Shown here in pieces: positions 40,867 through 51,700 of a stretch of DNA of 64,000 nucleotides; position 1 is the stretch's first letter; each line of letters begins with the position of its first letter. The stretch spans positions 62,001 through 126,000 of the forward strand of contig JAUWYY010000008.1 in the NCBI GenBank assembly GCA_030615605.1, given 5' to 3'. This DNA comes from a bacterium (GTDB lineage: Bacteria > Armatimonadota > Zipacnadia > Zipacnadales > Zipacnadaceae). Under the pieces are notes generated by a model. It saw only the letters and a list, made by a program, of their open reading frames with translations. It had not been told where the DNA came from and did not search any database. Both the position numbers and the translations under genes were made by a program.

Positions 40867-41259
40867 CTATGCTTCCTCAGATTGCTCGGCTCGGGCCGCT
40901 CGCCGACTGTGGTAGGCATCCCATCCCCGCACCAAGACTGCCCCCAGTAGTATTGCAGCAATGATGACTACTGACTTAGGAACATCAAATCGCCAGACGA
41001 GTACATCGAGCCGAACGTCAACCCAGTTGCGCCAAATCAGGATGAACGCGATCAATATGGCAAGGCCATATAAGAAACTGCGCAGGTTCCACTCAGGCAG
41101 TCCAATGCGCGCGATTTGATTGCTTATCCGCTCGCCCAGGCGCGCCAGCCAGCCCGGCTTGCGCGCCGGTATCGCCTTGGCGGGGTGGAGAGCCTGCTCT
41201 GCAATGTCCTGCTCGGTTTCCTGCGCTGGGTACTGGAGATCGTCAAGCTCGTCCGCCAT
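40867..41259 (-). CDS. hypothetical membrane protein
   Basis: two TM segments; likely start ATG 41259. Confidence 0.45.
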   Translation of the reverse strand: MADELDDLQYPAQETEQDIAEQALHPAKAIPARKPGWLARLGERISNQIARIGLPEWNLRSFLYGLAILIAFILIWRNWVDVRLDVLVWRFDVPKSVVIIAAILLGAVLVRGWDAYHSRRAARAEQSEEA

Positions 41260-41610
41260 CTGCCTGGCCTCCTTGGAGTTGAGTGCAGCGCTCAGCGGCT
41301 GGCGCTCACACTGCTCATTATAGACCAAACCCCTGATAGGGTCAAGGAAAAGCTCAACTGTACCGAGGTGCTCCGGAGGAGGCCACCACGCCACTACCTC
41401 AAAAGAAACTCAAGGGTTTATCTAAACCAATGTTTAAGAATGTGTCGATTTGAACATACTAAATATAGATTGTGTAAAGTATCAATGTTAGTTCAACTGC
41501 TTAAGGTTAGGAGGGCACGCTGCCGCTTCTTAACTTAGAACTCTTGGTTCCACAACTTGAACTGACAGCCTACCACGCAGCTACGATTGACAGTTGCAGC
41601 CAAATCAATC

Positions 41611-43296
41611 ATGACACTAACAGAACCCAAGTTGGAAGGCGAAGCCAGCTCTATCAAGTCACGGAACACCGAGCCGCCGCCGGCGCCCCGGGCCGGCAGT
41701 AACGAGCGCCTATCCCGTTTGAGCTATGAGATGCGGTTGATGCTGCTGGGGGCGGCTTTGGGCGTCGGCATTGTTCTGTACTCTGTGCTACCAGCCATTG
41801 CCTACTTCATCGCTCTTACGCTGGTTCTCATAGCCTTGGTAGCTGCCAGCTTCGTATTAGACATCCGGCAAAGTAGCTGGTTGATAGGTGGCACGGTAGC
41901 CTTGATGCACGTAGCATGGATTGCTTTCGCGCTGCAATTCACTGGCCACTTGGCTAGTCCCCTACTGCCGTTGCTGTATCTAGTGGTAGTCATTTACTCC
42001 ATCTACGCCACCAGCGCTCAGACCGGACTGGTTGTGGGCGGGGCAGTGGTGGCCTTATCAGCTCAGGCTTTGGTGATGGGGACCGCCAGCAGCAACGTAC
42101 TGTTTACCCTCGCCGCCCACAGTATATTGCTGATTGCCATAAGCTGGATAGTCAGTAAATACATGACCCAGCTTTACCAAGCCCACAATACTGCTCGGCA
42201 TAAGGCACGCCGGTACTGGGAGATGAGCGAGTCATCTGACGATGCACTGCTGGTAGTTGACCCAGCCTGGAGGGTGCAGGAGGCCAATACCACGGCTGCC
42301 AGCATGCTGGGGAACGGCGACGGACCCCACCTGGAGGGAAAGAACCTGCTGGAACTGCTGCAGTTGCGCCATCCCGAGCGCCTCAGGCGCTATCAGGACC
42401 AGATTCTGGCAGGAGAGAGTATCTCAGAAATCCTCCTGACCACCACTGGCGGGAACGGCACGCCTCACACGTTGCTGTTCAGCGCCCTGCCTATTACCGA
42501 AGAAAGTCAGATAACCACCATCAATGTTGCCATTCGTGACATTACCGAACTGTGTCAAACCCAGCGGGACCTCAAGCACCTTGAGAAGTTCGTGGCGGTG
42601 CGTCATGTCCTGACCAGCCTGGGCCATATTCTCAACAATCCCCTGGCTACCATTCGGATGAGCATCCAGGTAGCCGAAGTGATAGGTGAGGAACCCGACT
42701 GGCATGAGATCGTCCGTCAGCTTGACCGCTGCGACGCAGCCGTCAGAGGGATAGAGGTTTATGCCACCGGCCGGGATGAGGGCATCCCGGTCGCGGATGT
42801 AAACGAAATACTGAACCAAGCACTCTTGCTGACTAATGCGCATCTGCTGATTACTGGTGTACAACTGGAGACAGATATACCCCCCAAATTGTCCCTAGCC
42901 CACGCGAATTGTCATAGTCTCTTTCACAGCTTCGTCAACGTCATCACCTACGCATGGCAAACCCTGGAAGACTGGCCGGGACTACGGAAACTGCGTATCG
43001 CGGCACGGCGCCGCTTCGAAGGCGTGGAGATTGTGTTCCGCATGACCGGCCCCTCCCCTGAGCCAGGAGAAGTGCCCGAATTGCTCAAGGGTTCCGAGGC
43101 TATTGAAGAGAGCCAGGACAAGTTCATGGATATGGGACTGCCGGTGGTATATAGCACAGTCCAGCAAGCTGGTGGGCAAGTATTGGTATCGCCCAACCGC
43201 CAGGAGAGTGGCACCCTCGTTAAGATAATACTGCCGGCTGCCAATGAACAAGAAGTTGAACAGTACCAATCTATCCGTGGGAGTGTGACCAAGTAA
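41611..43296 (+). CDS. membrane histidine-kinase-like protein with PAS domain, degenerate ATPase domain
   Basis: 6-7 TM N-terminus, PAS ('DDALLVVDPAWRVQEANTTAASMLG'), H-box 'LTSLGHILNNPLATIRM'; start may instead be TTG 41587. Confidence 0.75.
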   Translation: MTLTEPKLEGEASSIKSRNTEPPPAPRAGSNERLSRLSYEMRLMLLGAALGVGIVLYSVLPAIAYFIALTLVLIALVAASFVLDIRQSSWLIGGTVALMHVAWIAFALQFTGHLASPLLPLLYLVVVIYSIYATSAQTGLVVGGAVVALSAQALVMGTASSNVLFTLAAHSILLIAISWIVSKYMTQLYQAHNTARHKARRYWEMSESSDDALLVVDPAWRVQEANTTAASMLGNGDGPHLEGKNLLELLQLRHPERLRRYQDQILAGESISEILLTTTGGNGTPHTLLFSALPITEESQITTINVAIRDITELCQTQRDLKHLEKFVAVRHVLTSLGHILNNPLATIRMSIQVAEVIGEEPDWHEIVRQLDRCDAAVRGIEVYATGRDEGIPVADVNEILNQALLLTNAHLLITGVQLETDIPPKLSLAHANCHSLFHSFVNVITYAWQTLEDWPGLRKLRIAARRRFEGVEIVFRMTGPSPEPGEVPELLKGSEAIEESQDKFMDMGLPVVYSTVQQAGGQVLVSPNRQESGTLVKIILPAANEQEVEQYQSIRGSVTK

Positions 43297-43689
43297 ATGG
43301 AGACCGCTAACGGACAGCGAATACTAATTGTCGACGACGAAGATACCCTGGCCCGGCTAATGCAGGCCCTGCTGGAGCATTTGGGCTATGCCGTCGACCG
43401 AGCCGCTGACGGAGAAAAAGCCCTGCAGATGGGCGCCCAGCGCAGCTACTCCGCGGTCATCTGCGATCTGCTGATGCCAATCCTCAATGGGATGGAATTG
43501 TTCAGGATCTGGCAGCATCAGGCGCCAGAACTAGCTCAGCGGGTTATCTTCGTCACGGGGGACAACCTGGGCGACCGAACCAACCGCTTTGTGGAGCTTT
43601 CCGGCCAGCCCTGTCTTTACAAACCCTTCGACATCAAGGAATTGACTGCCACCCTTGATAAGGTTACTGGGGTCTATGCCGGCAGCTAA
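43297..43689 (+). CDS. single-domain response regulator (CheY-like receiver)
   Basis: 'ILIVDDEDTLARLMQALLEHLGY', 'AVICDLLMPILNGMEL', 'VIFVTGD', 'YKPFDIKEL'. Confidence 0.9.
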   Translation: METANGQRILIVDDEDTLARLMQALLEHLGYAVDRAADGEKALQMGAQRSYSAVICDLLMPILNGMELFRIWQHQAPELAQRVIFVTGDNLGDRTNRFVELSGQPCLYKPFDIKELTATLDKVTGVYAGS

Positions 43690-43783
43690 CTGTGCTGGCA
43701 TGTCCGTTAACGCCAAGGGGGCAGGGGGGCCGCCGATGCTATTATTCCGGCAATTCTCTGCGAGGGCGGCAGGCGGCGGGCGT

Positions 43784-45094
43784 CTAGTGTCGGCGTCGCT
43801 GCACCGCCTCAGCGTGTGCCGCCAATCCTTCAGCCTCAGCCAACTCGATTACATCAGAGGCCAGTCGATCTAAGCTGCGGCGCGTTGCAGAGATCAGTGA
43901 CGTCTTCTTCACAAAGTCATCAACCGCCAGTCCCGAAGCGAAGCGGGCCGTGCCACCAGTCGGCAGCACATGACTGGGACCGGCAGCATAGTCGCCCAGT
44001 GGCACCGGCGTCAGCTCTCCGAGACACACACACCCGGCGTGGTCAATCTCGGCCAACAGCGCCAGAGGTTCCTCCACCAACAGTTGCAAATGCTCGGGGG
44101 CAATGTCGCTGGCCAGCCGGGCAGCGTGGTGCAAGTCCCGCACCAGCACAATCGCGCCGAACTCGCTCAGCGAATCCTGAATCTCGGTGACCCGCTCAGC
44201 CCCCGCAACTTGCTGTTGCAGTTCGGCGGTTACCTGCTCGACAAGCGCTTCGCTGGGCGTGATCAACACCGTCATATTATCCCCGGTATGTTCGGCCTGC
44301 GCCAGCAGGTCAGCCGCAACCATAGCTGGCTTGGCAGTTGCATCAGCGATTACCAACACCTCGCTGGGCCCAGCCAGCGAATCAATGCCCACTATGCCGT
44401 AGACGTATTTCTTGGCCATCGTCACCCAGGGATTGCCCGGGCCGACAATTTTGCTGACCGCCTCGACGCTCTCCGTACCAAAGGCCAGAGCAGCGATGGC
44501 CTGGGCGCCTCCCAGACGATATATCTCGTCCACGCCGCACTCGGCGGCAGCCACCAGCGTCAATGCATCAAGTGAACCGTCCTTGCGCGGCGGCGAACAC
44601 ATAGCGATCCGCGGCACTTCCGCCACCTTGGCGGGCATCGCACACATATACACAGTGGAAGGCAAAGGGGCGCTCCTGGCGGGCACGTAAATACCAGCCG
44701 AATCTACCGGGGTAACCCGCTGCCCCAGCCACATGCCATCGAAGTCGTCAAGCCACGAGCGAGGCCGAGCATGCAGGTGAAACTCATACACATTCTCCCG
44801 CGCCCGCCGCAGTGCCCCTAACTGAGCCGAGGAGACCTGCGCATAGGCCGCCTCAATCTCATTGGAGCTAACCACCAGGTGCTCGGCGGTGAAGTTCGCG
44901 CAATCAAACTGACGCTCGTAGTCTATCAACGCCTCGTCACCACGCTGCCGAACATCTTCAACGATGCGCCGTACATCGGTCTCAATGTGATCAGGCAGGT
45001 CGGCCAGTGATCGCTGGCACAGTGCTTGCAGGGCTGAACTGTCGCCAGTCCGCGCATCAATAACGTCTATGATTGGTGCCATCAGCGATGCCAC
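43784..45094 (-). CDS. hisD: histidinol dehydrogenase
   Basis: 'VDSAGIYVPARSAPLPSTVYMCAMPAKVAEV', 'IVGPGNPWVTMAKKYVYGIVGIDSLAGPSEVLVIAD'. Confidence 0.95.
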   Translation of the reverse strand: MASLMAPIIDVIDARTGDSSALQALCQRSLADLPDHIETDVRRIVEDVRQRGDEALIDYERQFDCANFTAEHLVVSSNEIEAAYAQVSSAQLGALRRARENVYEFHLHARPRSWLDDFDGMWLGQRVTPVDSAGIYVPARSAPLPSTVYMCAMPAKVAEVPRIAMCSPPRKDGSLDALTLVAAAECGVDEIYRLGGAQAIAALAFGTESVEAVSKIVGPGNPWVTMAKKYVYGIVGIDSLAGPSEVLVIADATAKPAMVAADLLAQAEHTGDNMTVLITPSEALVEQVTAELQQQVAGAERVTEIQDSLSEFGAIVLVRDLHHAARLASDIAPEHLQLLVEEPLALLAEIDHAGCVCLGELTPVPLGDYAAGPSHVLPTGGTARFASGLAVDDFVKKTSLISATRRSLDRLASDVIELAEAEGLAAHAEAVQRRRH

Positions 45095-45131
45095 CTCCCC
45101 GGCCCGGTGCCCTGTTGCTCCAGCTATTAGC

Positions 45132-48100
45132 TTACTGCTGCCACAGAGTTATTACAGCAGGGCAGTGCCGGATTTGGATCGGAAACTCCTCGTTGCAGTC
45201 AACCGTATAGCCTTCGCCCAAGTCCACGCGCCGCGCCCCAGTGCCTCCGGTCAGTTTCAGCACAACGGGCTGCTGGCCACGATTCTCTTCGATGACCTGT
45301 TTGATTCGGTGCAGTGACTGCTCACCACAATCGGTCGCGTCCACTTCAATGAATACGGTCCGGGCCGGAGTCGAGACAGCCAGCGGTGCAGGTTCGGGCT
45401 GTTGGTCGCCCGCGGATTGTGCCGAGCTATCCTTCAGCCGACCTTGCTCAGTTCGCTTCCGTTGTTGCTCCGAGACGGCCGCACTCTCCGCCAGTGGCTT
45501 GATCCAATCGCACAGCAACTTCACCTCGTTGCTATCGTCATTGCGCGCGCCCTTTCGGTCAATCTTGCCCTTGACGACTACAACCCCGCCTTCGTTGATA
45601 TTGTCTCGATATTTCTCATAGGCATCCGGAAACACGACTGTCTCCAGGTGCTTACCCAAACCTTCAAGCGTCAAGAACATCATGGGAGCGCCACTGTTAG
45701 TAACATAGTGCTTGGTCTGCCCGATAATCCCGCTCACAATTACCGGCGTACCGTCGGCGAATTCTGCCAGCTCACGTATTTCAGCAGTGGTCCGCTGGGC
45801 CAACTGCTCTTGCTTCTCAATCAGCGGGTGGCTGGAGACATACAAACCAAGTAGCTCTTTCTCCAGGCGCAGGCGCTCCGACTGCGGCATCTCCGGTACG
45901 TCGGGCAGCCGCTCATCAAACGTCGGCACTTCCCCTGAACCCGCCTCCCCAAACAAAGAATTTTGGCCGGTGATTTGATCCTGTTGATATTTCTGTCCGG
46001 CTGCGTAGAGACTATCCAGGCCTGCCAGTAATGCGTTGCGTTCTGCGAATTCGTCCAGGGCCCCCGCCTCGGCAAGCAGTTGCACTGCTGTGCGAGGGAC
46101 TTTACTGCCAGGCAGGCGCCGGCACAGATCACCCAGCCCCTGATAGGGGCCATTTCCCTCACGCTCAGCAACAACTGCTTGAGCAGTTGGTGCGCCGAGG
46201 TTCTTGATAGCAGCCAGCCCGAAGATAACTTCTCCGTCACGGGCTGTGAACTGCGCCAGGCTACGGTTGACGGTAGGCCCACACACCTCCAGGCCCATTC
46301 GGCGACACTCATTCATATACCTGCCGACGTCCTCGCTGTTATCCATAACCGTGGACAGGTGTGCGGCCATAAACTCGCCGGCGTAGTTAGCCTTCAGGTA
46401 AGCCGTCCAATAGGCTACCAGCGCATAAGCCGCCGAGTGGGACTTGTTGAAACCGTACGAAGAGAAGCTCTCCATTCGAGAATAAACCTCGTGCGCGACA
46501 CTTTCAGCTACGCCGTTGTCTATGCAGCCCTGGAGGAACTTCGGCTTCATCTGCTGCATCTTCTCGAGCTGTTTTTTGGCCATCGCCCGCATAATAATCT
46601 CAGCCTGGGGCATCGAGAAACCGGCCAGCTTCACCGCAATCTGCATAACCTGCTCCTGGTAGGTGATCACCCCGTAGGTCTCTTCCAGAATCGGCTCCAG
46701 GGATGGATGCAGGTATTCAATGGCAGCTCCGTGCCGACCCTCGCAGAACTCATCCAGATGCTGCATAGGGCCGGGCCGGTATAGCGCCACTGCGGCAATG
46801 AGATGTTCGAAGCGATTGGGCTGCAGCTTACGCATCAGCCCGCGCATCCCCTCGCTCTCCAACTGAAATACCCCCGCCGTATCTCCACGGCAAAGCAACC
46901 CGAACGTCTCGGGGTCATCGCGGGGGATAGCCAGTAGGTCCAGTTCTACCTGTTGATTTCGCTGTATTGCCTCCATCGCCCGGGCACAGGCTGTCAGCGT
47001 CTTGAGCCCCAGGAAGTCGATCTTGACCAACCCGACTTCCTCAACCGGCCCCATCGGATACTGAGTGGAAACCGTGCCATCTTTTTCTCCACGCAGCGGC
47101 ACATAGTCGGTAAGCGGGCCGTCAGAGATGACTACCGCCGCAGCATGGACCGAAGCGTGGCGCGCCAGCCCTTCCAGGCGCTGGCCAATGTCCAGCATAC
47201 GCGCGATTTCGGTATCTTCCTGCCGGGCTTCAGACAACTCCGGAACCAGCTCACAGGCCTCTTTCAAACTTGTGCCCGGCGGTACTGCCTTAGCCAGCGC
47301 GTCAACCTTATCCAAAGGCACACCCATAACTCGCCCGACGTCGCGGATGGCCGCCCGCGCCCCCATGGTATTGAATGTCGCCACTTGGGCAACGTGGTCT
47401 CGGCCATACTTCTCCTTGACATACTCGATGATCTCTTCGCGGCGGTCGTCGGGGAAATCAAGATCAATATCGGGCGGGCTGGCCCGCTCAGGGTTAAGCA
47501 TGCGCTCGAAGATCAAGCCGTACTGCAGCGGGTCAACGTCGGTAATCCCCAACAGATAAGCGACAATACTGCCCGTTGCCGAACCTCGCCCGGGCCCCAC
47601 CAGGATACTCCGGCCTTTGGCCTCGCGAATGAAGTCGCTGACGATCAAGAAGTACCCTGAGTAGCTCATCTCATCAATGATATCCAGCTCGTAATCCAGC
47701 CGCTGGCGCACCTCGCCCCGCTCACCGCCGTAGCGCTTCTCGATATTCTGCTCGCACAGATGCCGCAGATAGCTAGTCACATCGTAGCCGTTATCAACCT
47801 CAACATAGGGCAGGCGCACCGCCCCCAGGTCCAGCTCAAGATTGCAGCGGTCAGCTATCTGCACCGTGTTGCTCAGCGCTTCGGGAACTTCCCCAAACAG
47901 CTCTGCCATCTCTTCGCCCGACTTCAGGTAAAACTCGTTAGTCTCAAAGCGCATCCGGTTGAGATCGGAGAGGGTGGCCTGCGTCTGAATGCAGAGCAAT
48001 ACATCGTGGGCCTCAGCGTCTTCCTGGCGCACGTAGTGAGCGTCATTGGTCGCCACTACGGAGATGCCCAGTTCCTCAGAAAGCCGCATCGTAGCGGCGA

Positions 48101-48662
48101 TGATCTTCTTCTGGCCGGGCAGGCCGTGATCCATAAGCTCCAGATAGAAATTATCTTCGCCGAACACCTCGCGCAGCACCTCAGCCTGCTGGCGGGCTGC
48201 GGCGTAGTTGTCATCGAGAATCTCGCGGGCAATCGCCCCCTGCTTGCAGGCACTCAGTGCAATCAGCCCTTCTGCATGGTCGCTGAGCAGCTCCAGGTCG
48301 GCACGAGGATGATAGTAGAAGCCCTCCAGGTGCGCCTGGCTGACGATCTGAAGAAGATTACGGTAGCCGGCCTCATTCTCAGCCAACAGCGTCAGATGTC
48401 GCGTGCGTTGATCCTGGCGAGGAGCCCGTTCGAAGCGACTATCAGAAGCCACATAGATTTCGCAGCCAATAATCGGCTTGACTCCGACGGCCTGGCATGC
48501 CTTGTAGAAATCAATGGCCCCATACATCACGCCGTGGTCGGTCATCGCCACCGCCGGCATACCCAGCTCAGCAGCGCGTTGCGCTAGCTGGTCCAGACGG
48601 CAGGCACCGTCCAGAAGACTGTACTCAGTATGAACGTGGAGGTGCACAAACTGCTCGGCCAT
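45132..48662 (-). CDS. dnaE: DNA polymerase III subunit alpha
   Basis: 1176 aa; PHP 'FVHLHVHTEYSLLDGACRL', 'VGPGRGSATGSIVAYLLGITDVDPLQYGLIFERMLNPERASPPDIDLDFPD'. Confidence 0.97.
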   Translation of the reverse strand: MAEQFVHLHVHTEYSLLDGACRLDQLAQRAAELGMPAVAMTDHGVMYGAIDFYKACQAVGVKPIIGCEIYVASDSRFERAPRQDQRTRHLTLLAENEAGYRNLLQIVSQAHLEGFYYHPRADLELLSDHAEGLIALSACKQGAIAREILDDNYAAARQQAEVLREVFGEDNFYLELMDHGLPGQKKIIAATMRLSEELGISVVATNDAHYVRQEDAEAHDVLLCIQTQATLSDLNRMRFETNEFYLKSGEEMAELFGEVPEALSNTVQIADRCNLELDLGAVRLPYVEVDNGYDVTSYLRHLCEQNIEKRYGGERGEVRQRLDYELDIIDEMSYSGYFLIVSDFIREAKGRSILVGPGRGSATGSIVAYLLGITDVDPLQYGLIFERMLNPERASPPDIDLDFPDDRREEIIEYVKEKYGRDHVAQVATFNTMGARAAIRDVGRVMGVPLDKVDALAKAVPPGTSLKEACELVPELSEARQEDTEIARMLDIGQRLEGLARHASVHAAAVVISDGPLTDYVPLRGEKDGTVSTQYPMGPVEEVGLVKIDFLGLKTLTACARAMEAIQRNQQVELDLLAIPRDDPETFGLLCRGDTAGVFQLESEGMRGLMRKLQPNRFEHLIAAVALYRPGPMQHLDEFCEGRHGAAIEYLHPSLEPILEETYGVITYQEQVMQIAVKLAGFSMPQAEIIMRAMAKKQLEKMQQMKPKFLQGCIDNGVAESVAHEVYSRMESFSSYGFNKSHSAAYALVAYWTAYLKANYAGEFMAAHLSTVMDNSEDVGRYMNECRRMGLEVCGPTVNRSLAQFTARDGEVIFGLAAIKNLGAPTAQAVVAEREGNGPYQGLGDLCRRLPGSKVPRTAVQLLAEAGALDEFAERNALLAGLDSLYAAGQKYQQDQITGQNSLFGEAGSGEVPTFDERLPDVPEMPQSERLRLEKELLGLYVSSHPLIEKQEQLAQRTTAEIRELAEFADGTPVIVSGIIGQTKHYVTNSGAPMMFLTLEGLGKHLETVVFPDAYEKYRDNINEGGVVVVKGKIDRKGARNDDSNEVKLLCDWIKPLAESAAVSEQQRKRTEQGRLKDSSAQSAGDQQPEPAPLAVSTPARTVFIEVDATDCGEQSLHRIKQVIEENRGQQPVVLKLTGGTGARRVDLGEGYTVDCNEEFPIQIRHCPAVITLWQQ

Positions 48663-48748
48663 CGGCTAATTTCCTTCTCTTGCTGCGTAGTTTACTGGCG
48701 GCCGATCCATATTGGTGCAGACGACCTCACAACTCCTGACCCACGCGA

Positions 48749-49252
48749 TCACTTGTCACTTTGCTCAAGGTGGCGGTGAGCTTCCTGGACTATCATCATC
48801 ATGAGTCCGGCATCGGGGCGTTGCTCCAGGCGTCTGTTGGCCCATTTCAACGCCTTTGCCCACTGCCCAGTTCTTCGGTAGAGGGAGGCCAAGCAACCAG
48901 CCGCACTGAGCCCTGATATTTTCTGCTCTGGGAAATCTGCTGTCATCTGCGGTGCCAGTTCCCACACTTGATTTGCAGCCTGTATCGCTTGTTCATATTG
49001 GTCATTCCATCGATACGCCAGGCCCAATAGCAGCAGGACCCGCGCTTTATGACGATCAGTTATCGCCCAGTCGAGGGCTTTTTCCAGATGCCCTATTGCC
49101 TTGGGGATATCTCTTTGCCCCATAGCCTCGAGTCCGTCGCTAAATGCCGGGTTCAGTGACTCGAGCATGGGCATAGCCAGGTAGACTACAACAGCGAGCC
49201 CAGCTAGCAACAAAGCCCACTTGGCACCGCGGCTCCGTAACGAGTTGCTCAT
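48749..49252 (-). CDS. TPR-repeat membrane-anchored protein
   Basis: N-terminal TM; repeated 'A...L..A......R......LG.A'. Confidence 0.55.
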   Translation of the reverse strand: MSNSLRSRGAKWALLLAGLAVVVYLAMPMLESLNPAFSDGLEAMGQRDIPKAIGHLEKALDWAITDRHKARVLLLLGLAYRWNDQYEQAIQAANQVWELAPQMTADFPEQKISGLSAAGCLASLYRRTGQWAKALKWANRRLEQRPDAGLMMMIVQEAHRHLEQSDK

Positions 49253-49344
49253 GCTTTGCTACACCTTCTGCCGATAACAGTCGTCCTCAGTCCAGCCAGC
49301 CCAAATTTGCTGAGCGGATGTCGCTTGCGGCAGTAACCGACGCG

Positions 49345-50259
49345 TTAGTGCTCAGCAGCCTCCGTCCTCGCCTCTGGCGTCTCAGCCTCGGCCTCTTCGC
49401 CCGGTTCGGCTGCCTCTTCTTCCGCCTCTTCTACTTCTGCCGGCTCCTGCTCACCAGCAATTACGGTGGTCTCCTCCCCGATCTTCTCCTGAAGCTGACT
49501 GAGCATGACCTCAAGCTGATCCAGCTCGGCAATAAGCACCGGCCAGGCTCCCCGCTGCAGCGCATCCTGGGCCCCGCGCACGCTCCTGCTGGCCGTATCG
49601 AGCAACTTCACAGTGGCGTCGTCCCGGAGCTCGGCCAGTATTTCCAGTATCTGCTCGCCGCCCGGCTGTAGCTGCTCGTCGTCGACTCTACTCTTGGCGC
49701 GCTCGACAGCGTCCACCACTTCCGGCACCAGAGGCGCCGGCGCCTGCATAGCAGTGTCAATGGCCGCCAGCAGCGAAGACGAAGCCGCACTGACCGCCTG
49801 CTGGGCGGGCAAATTGCTGATGGCGATCAGCGCCCGTTCCAGATGCTGAGCGATGACTGCCGCCGGAATCTCGGCGCGCAGCGCCCGCAGCGTCGCAACC
49901 AGCCGCCCCAGTGCAGCAGTCGTCTGCTCGGCTTGCTTGTTGGCGGCACCGCTGCGAGCAGCCGCTACCAGCGCCTTGGCCACGCGCAGATCCTCATCTA
50001 CCGCCTCTACCCCGGACGGTGCCTGGGCGAGGGCCTCGCGACGGCGGGCTTCCTCGGCCAGCTCTTCCAGGGTGCTGCCGGTCTGCTTGGTATATTCCAG
50101 GATCTCCTCCAGCAGTTGCTCCTGCTCAGTGGAGATTCTTGGCGCTTGCGGCTCAGGGAGCGGAGGCGGGACGGTGGGAGCAACCTGCTGCTCAGGCTGA
50201 CAACCAACGATCACTAAGATACACAACACTACCGCAACGACCGAGCCAATAACGCGCAT
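49345..50259 (-). CDS. Ala/Glu-rich coiled-coil lipoprotein with acidic tail
   Basis: 'VLCILVIVGCQPEQQ' lipobox; C-terminal 'EEAEEEAAEPGEEAEAETPE'. Confidence 0.55.
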   Translation of the reverse strand: MRVIGSVVAVVLCILVIVGCQPEQQVAPTVPPPLPEPQAPRISTEQEQLLEEILEYTKQTGSTLEELAEEARRREALAQAPSGVEAVDEDLRVAKALVAAARSGAANKQAEQTTAALGRLVATLRALRAEIPAAVIAQHLERALIAISNLPAQQAVSAASSSLLAAIDTAMQAPAPLVPEVVDAVERAKSRVDDEQLQPGGEQILEILAELRDDATVKLLDTASRSVRGAQDALQRGAWPVLIAELDQLEVMLSQLQEKIGEETTVIAGEQEPAEVEEAEEEAAEPGEEAEAETPEARTEAAEH

Positions 50260-50420
50260 TATTTACACCTTCCCAAAACGAGGTGTTGATGTCTGGAGGT
50301 ATGCTCCTAATAATACCAGTCCGCTAGCGGTATGGCAAGAGGCAATTTTTCGGCAGATTCTTCTCCCCTTGCTATGCGTAATTTCTGGCTATGTCGGGTT
50401 GCCCTAGTAGTGCCCTGCCT

Positions 50421-51422
50421 TTATTGCGTCACATTCCCGCTGCCTTCTGCGGTGTGCGGCGGGGACTGGGCACTGGCAAACGTAGCCAGCAGGTGGGCGG
50501 CGTATGGGTGGTCGGGGGCGATCTCTATGGCCTGCTGCAATTCGGCCTGGGCCTGGTCGGCTTCGCCTAACGCGTACAGGCTCACCCCGTGCCAGAAGTG
50601 CAGGTCGGCATTGGTTTTGTTGCGGCGCACGGCGCGGTCCAGGATACTCTCGGCGTCCGCCGGCTCATTCCAACAGATCAACGACTGCGCGTGAGCCACA
50701 ACTGCCGCCACCGAGCTGGGATCGGCCTCGTAGGCTTCGCGCAACTTGTCCTTGGATAGAGGCGCACAGCAGCTACCAACTTCCTCCTGCAAGTCGTGGT
50801 CAGGTAGTGCCGCGAAGAAGTCTTCCAGTATGCGCGTCAGGCAGACGTCGGCGGCGGTCCGCTCCATAGACGTAGCCCGCTTGGTCGCGCCCCCGTGCCC
50901 ACCCGAGGTATCGAAGCGTTGCCGCCAGAACAGGATTTCGCCGGTAGCGGCAGCCACAATCGTCAGCTTGATGCCCACTTTCGCTTTCTTGCGTTCGGAG
51001 AAGAAGCTCTTTTTCTCATACGTCTCCAGTTGCATCACATTGCCATATATGGCCCAATCGGCCCCCAGCTTGGTGGCAAGGCGCACCGCATCATCTCTTC
51101 TCATCGGCAACCCGGGCTCAAGCTTGGTGTCCTGGGAGACTACCGCCGTCACGAGGCCAGGAGGCACCACTCGGAAGCCTTCGCGGGTGAAGTAACGATG
51201 CAGATGATCCCGACAAACCTCGGTGTGACGGGGGAGGTTCTTGTAGTCCCAGAAGGGCACCAGGGCGACCGTTACCTCAGAGGGCGCAGGAAGCTGCAAC
51301 CGGGCCAGCTCGTCAACAGTGGTCCCCTGAACTGACTCGTCCCCCGCTGTCACCAGCAATGCGCTCACTAACACAGCAACAATGACCATCAATAGCCCTG
51401 CCCGCCAATTCTGCATACGCAA
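50421..51422 (-). CDS. secreted protein with CsgG/LpoB-like N-terminal region and TPR C-terminus
   Basis: 'VTVALVPFWDY...AVRLATKLGADWAIYGNVMQLETYEKK' plus 'ALGEADQAQAELQQAIEIAPDHPYA'. Confidence 0.55.
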   Translation of the reverse strand: MRMQNWRAGLLMVIVAVLVSALLVTAGDESVQGTTVDELARLQLPAPSEVTVALVPFWDYKNLPRHTEVCRDHLHRYFTREGFRVVPPGLVTAVVSQDTKLEPGLPMRRDDAVRLATKLGADWAIYGNVMQLETYEKKSFFSERKKAKVGIKLTIVAAATGEILFWRQRFDTSGGHGGATKRATSMERTAADVCLTRILEDFFAALPDHDLQEEVGSCCAPLSKDKLREAYEADPSSVAAVVAHAQSLICWNEPADAESILDRAVRRNKTNADLHFWHGVSLYALGEADQAQAELQQAIEIAPDHPYAAHLLATFASAQSPPHTAEGSGNVTQ

Positions 51423-51700
51423 TCACTCCCGATGTATCCGGACTCGACGACCACCAGCCACTTCATCATACACCACCTCCGTCAGCAGGGCAAGTTGATT
51501 GACAGCCTACTGCCTGTGTGTCATCCTTTACGTGAACAGAAGAGCCAGAGGAGGGAGCGGCGACCTGCTGAAACTCGTAACCTTTTCTGGTACCTGTCAC
51601 GTTTTGGTGGAAAAGGTCATTATATACTATGGCAGCCCACGAAATACCGCGCGCGGCACGAACAGACAATTCATATCTCATCCGGAGGGAGAGAGGCAAA

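Noticed and set aside
46080-48587. Several 230-275-aa plus-strand ORFs inside dnaE
   Set aside because: Antisense shadows of dnaE with low-complexity, non-domain-like translations.
49345-50259. Acidic-tailed coiled-coil lipoprotein as a novel system component
   Set aside because: Low-complexity Ala/Glu-rich sequence; composition alone is not enough to claim a function.
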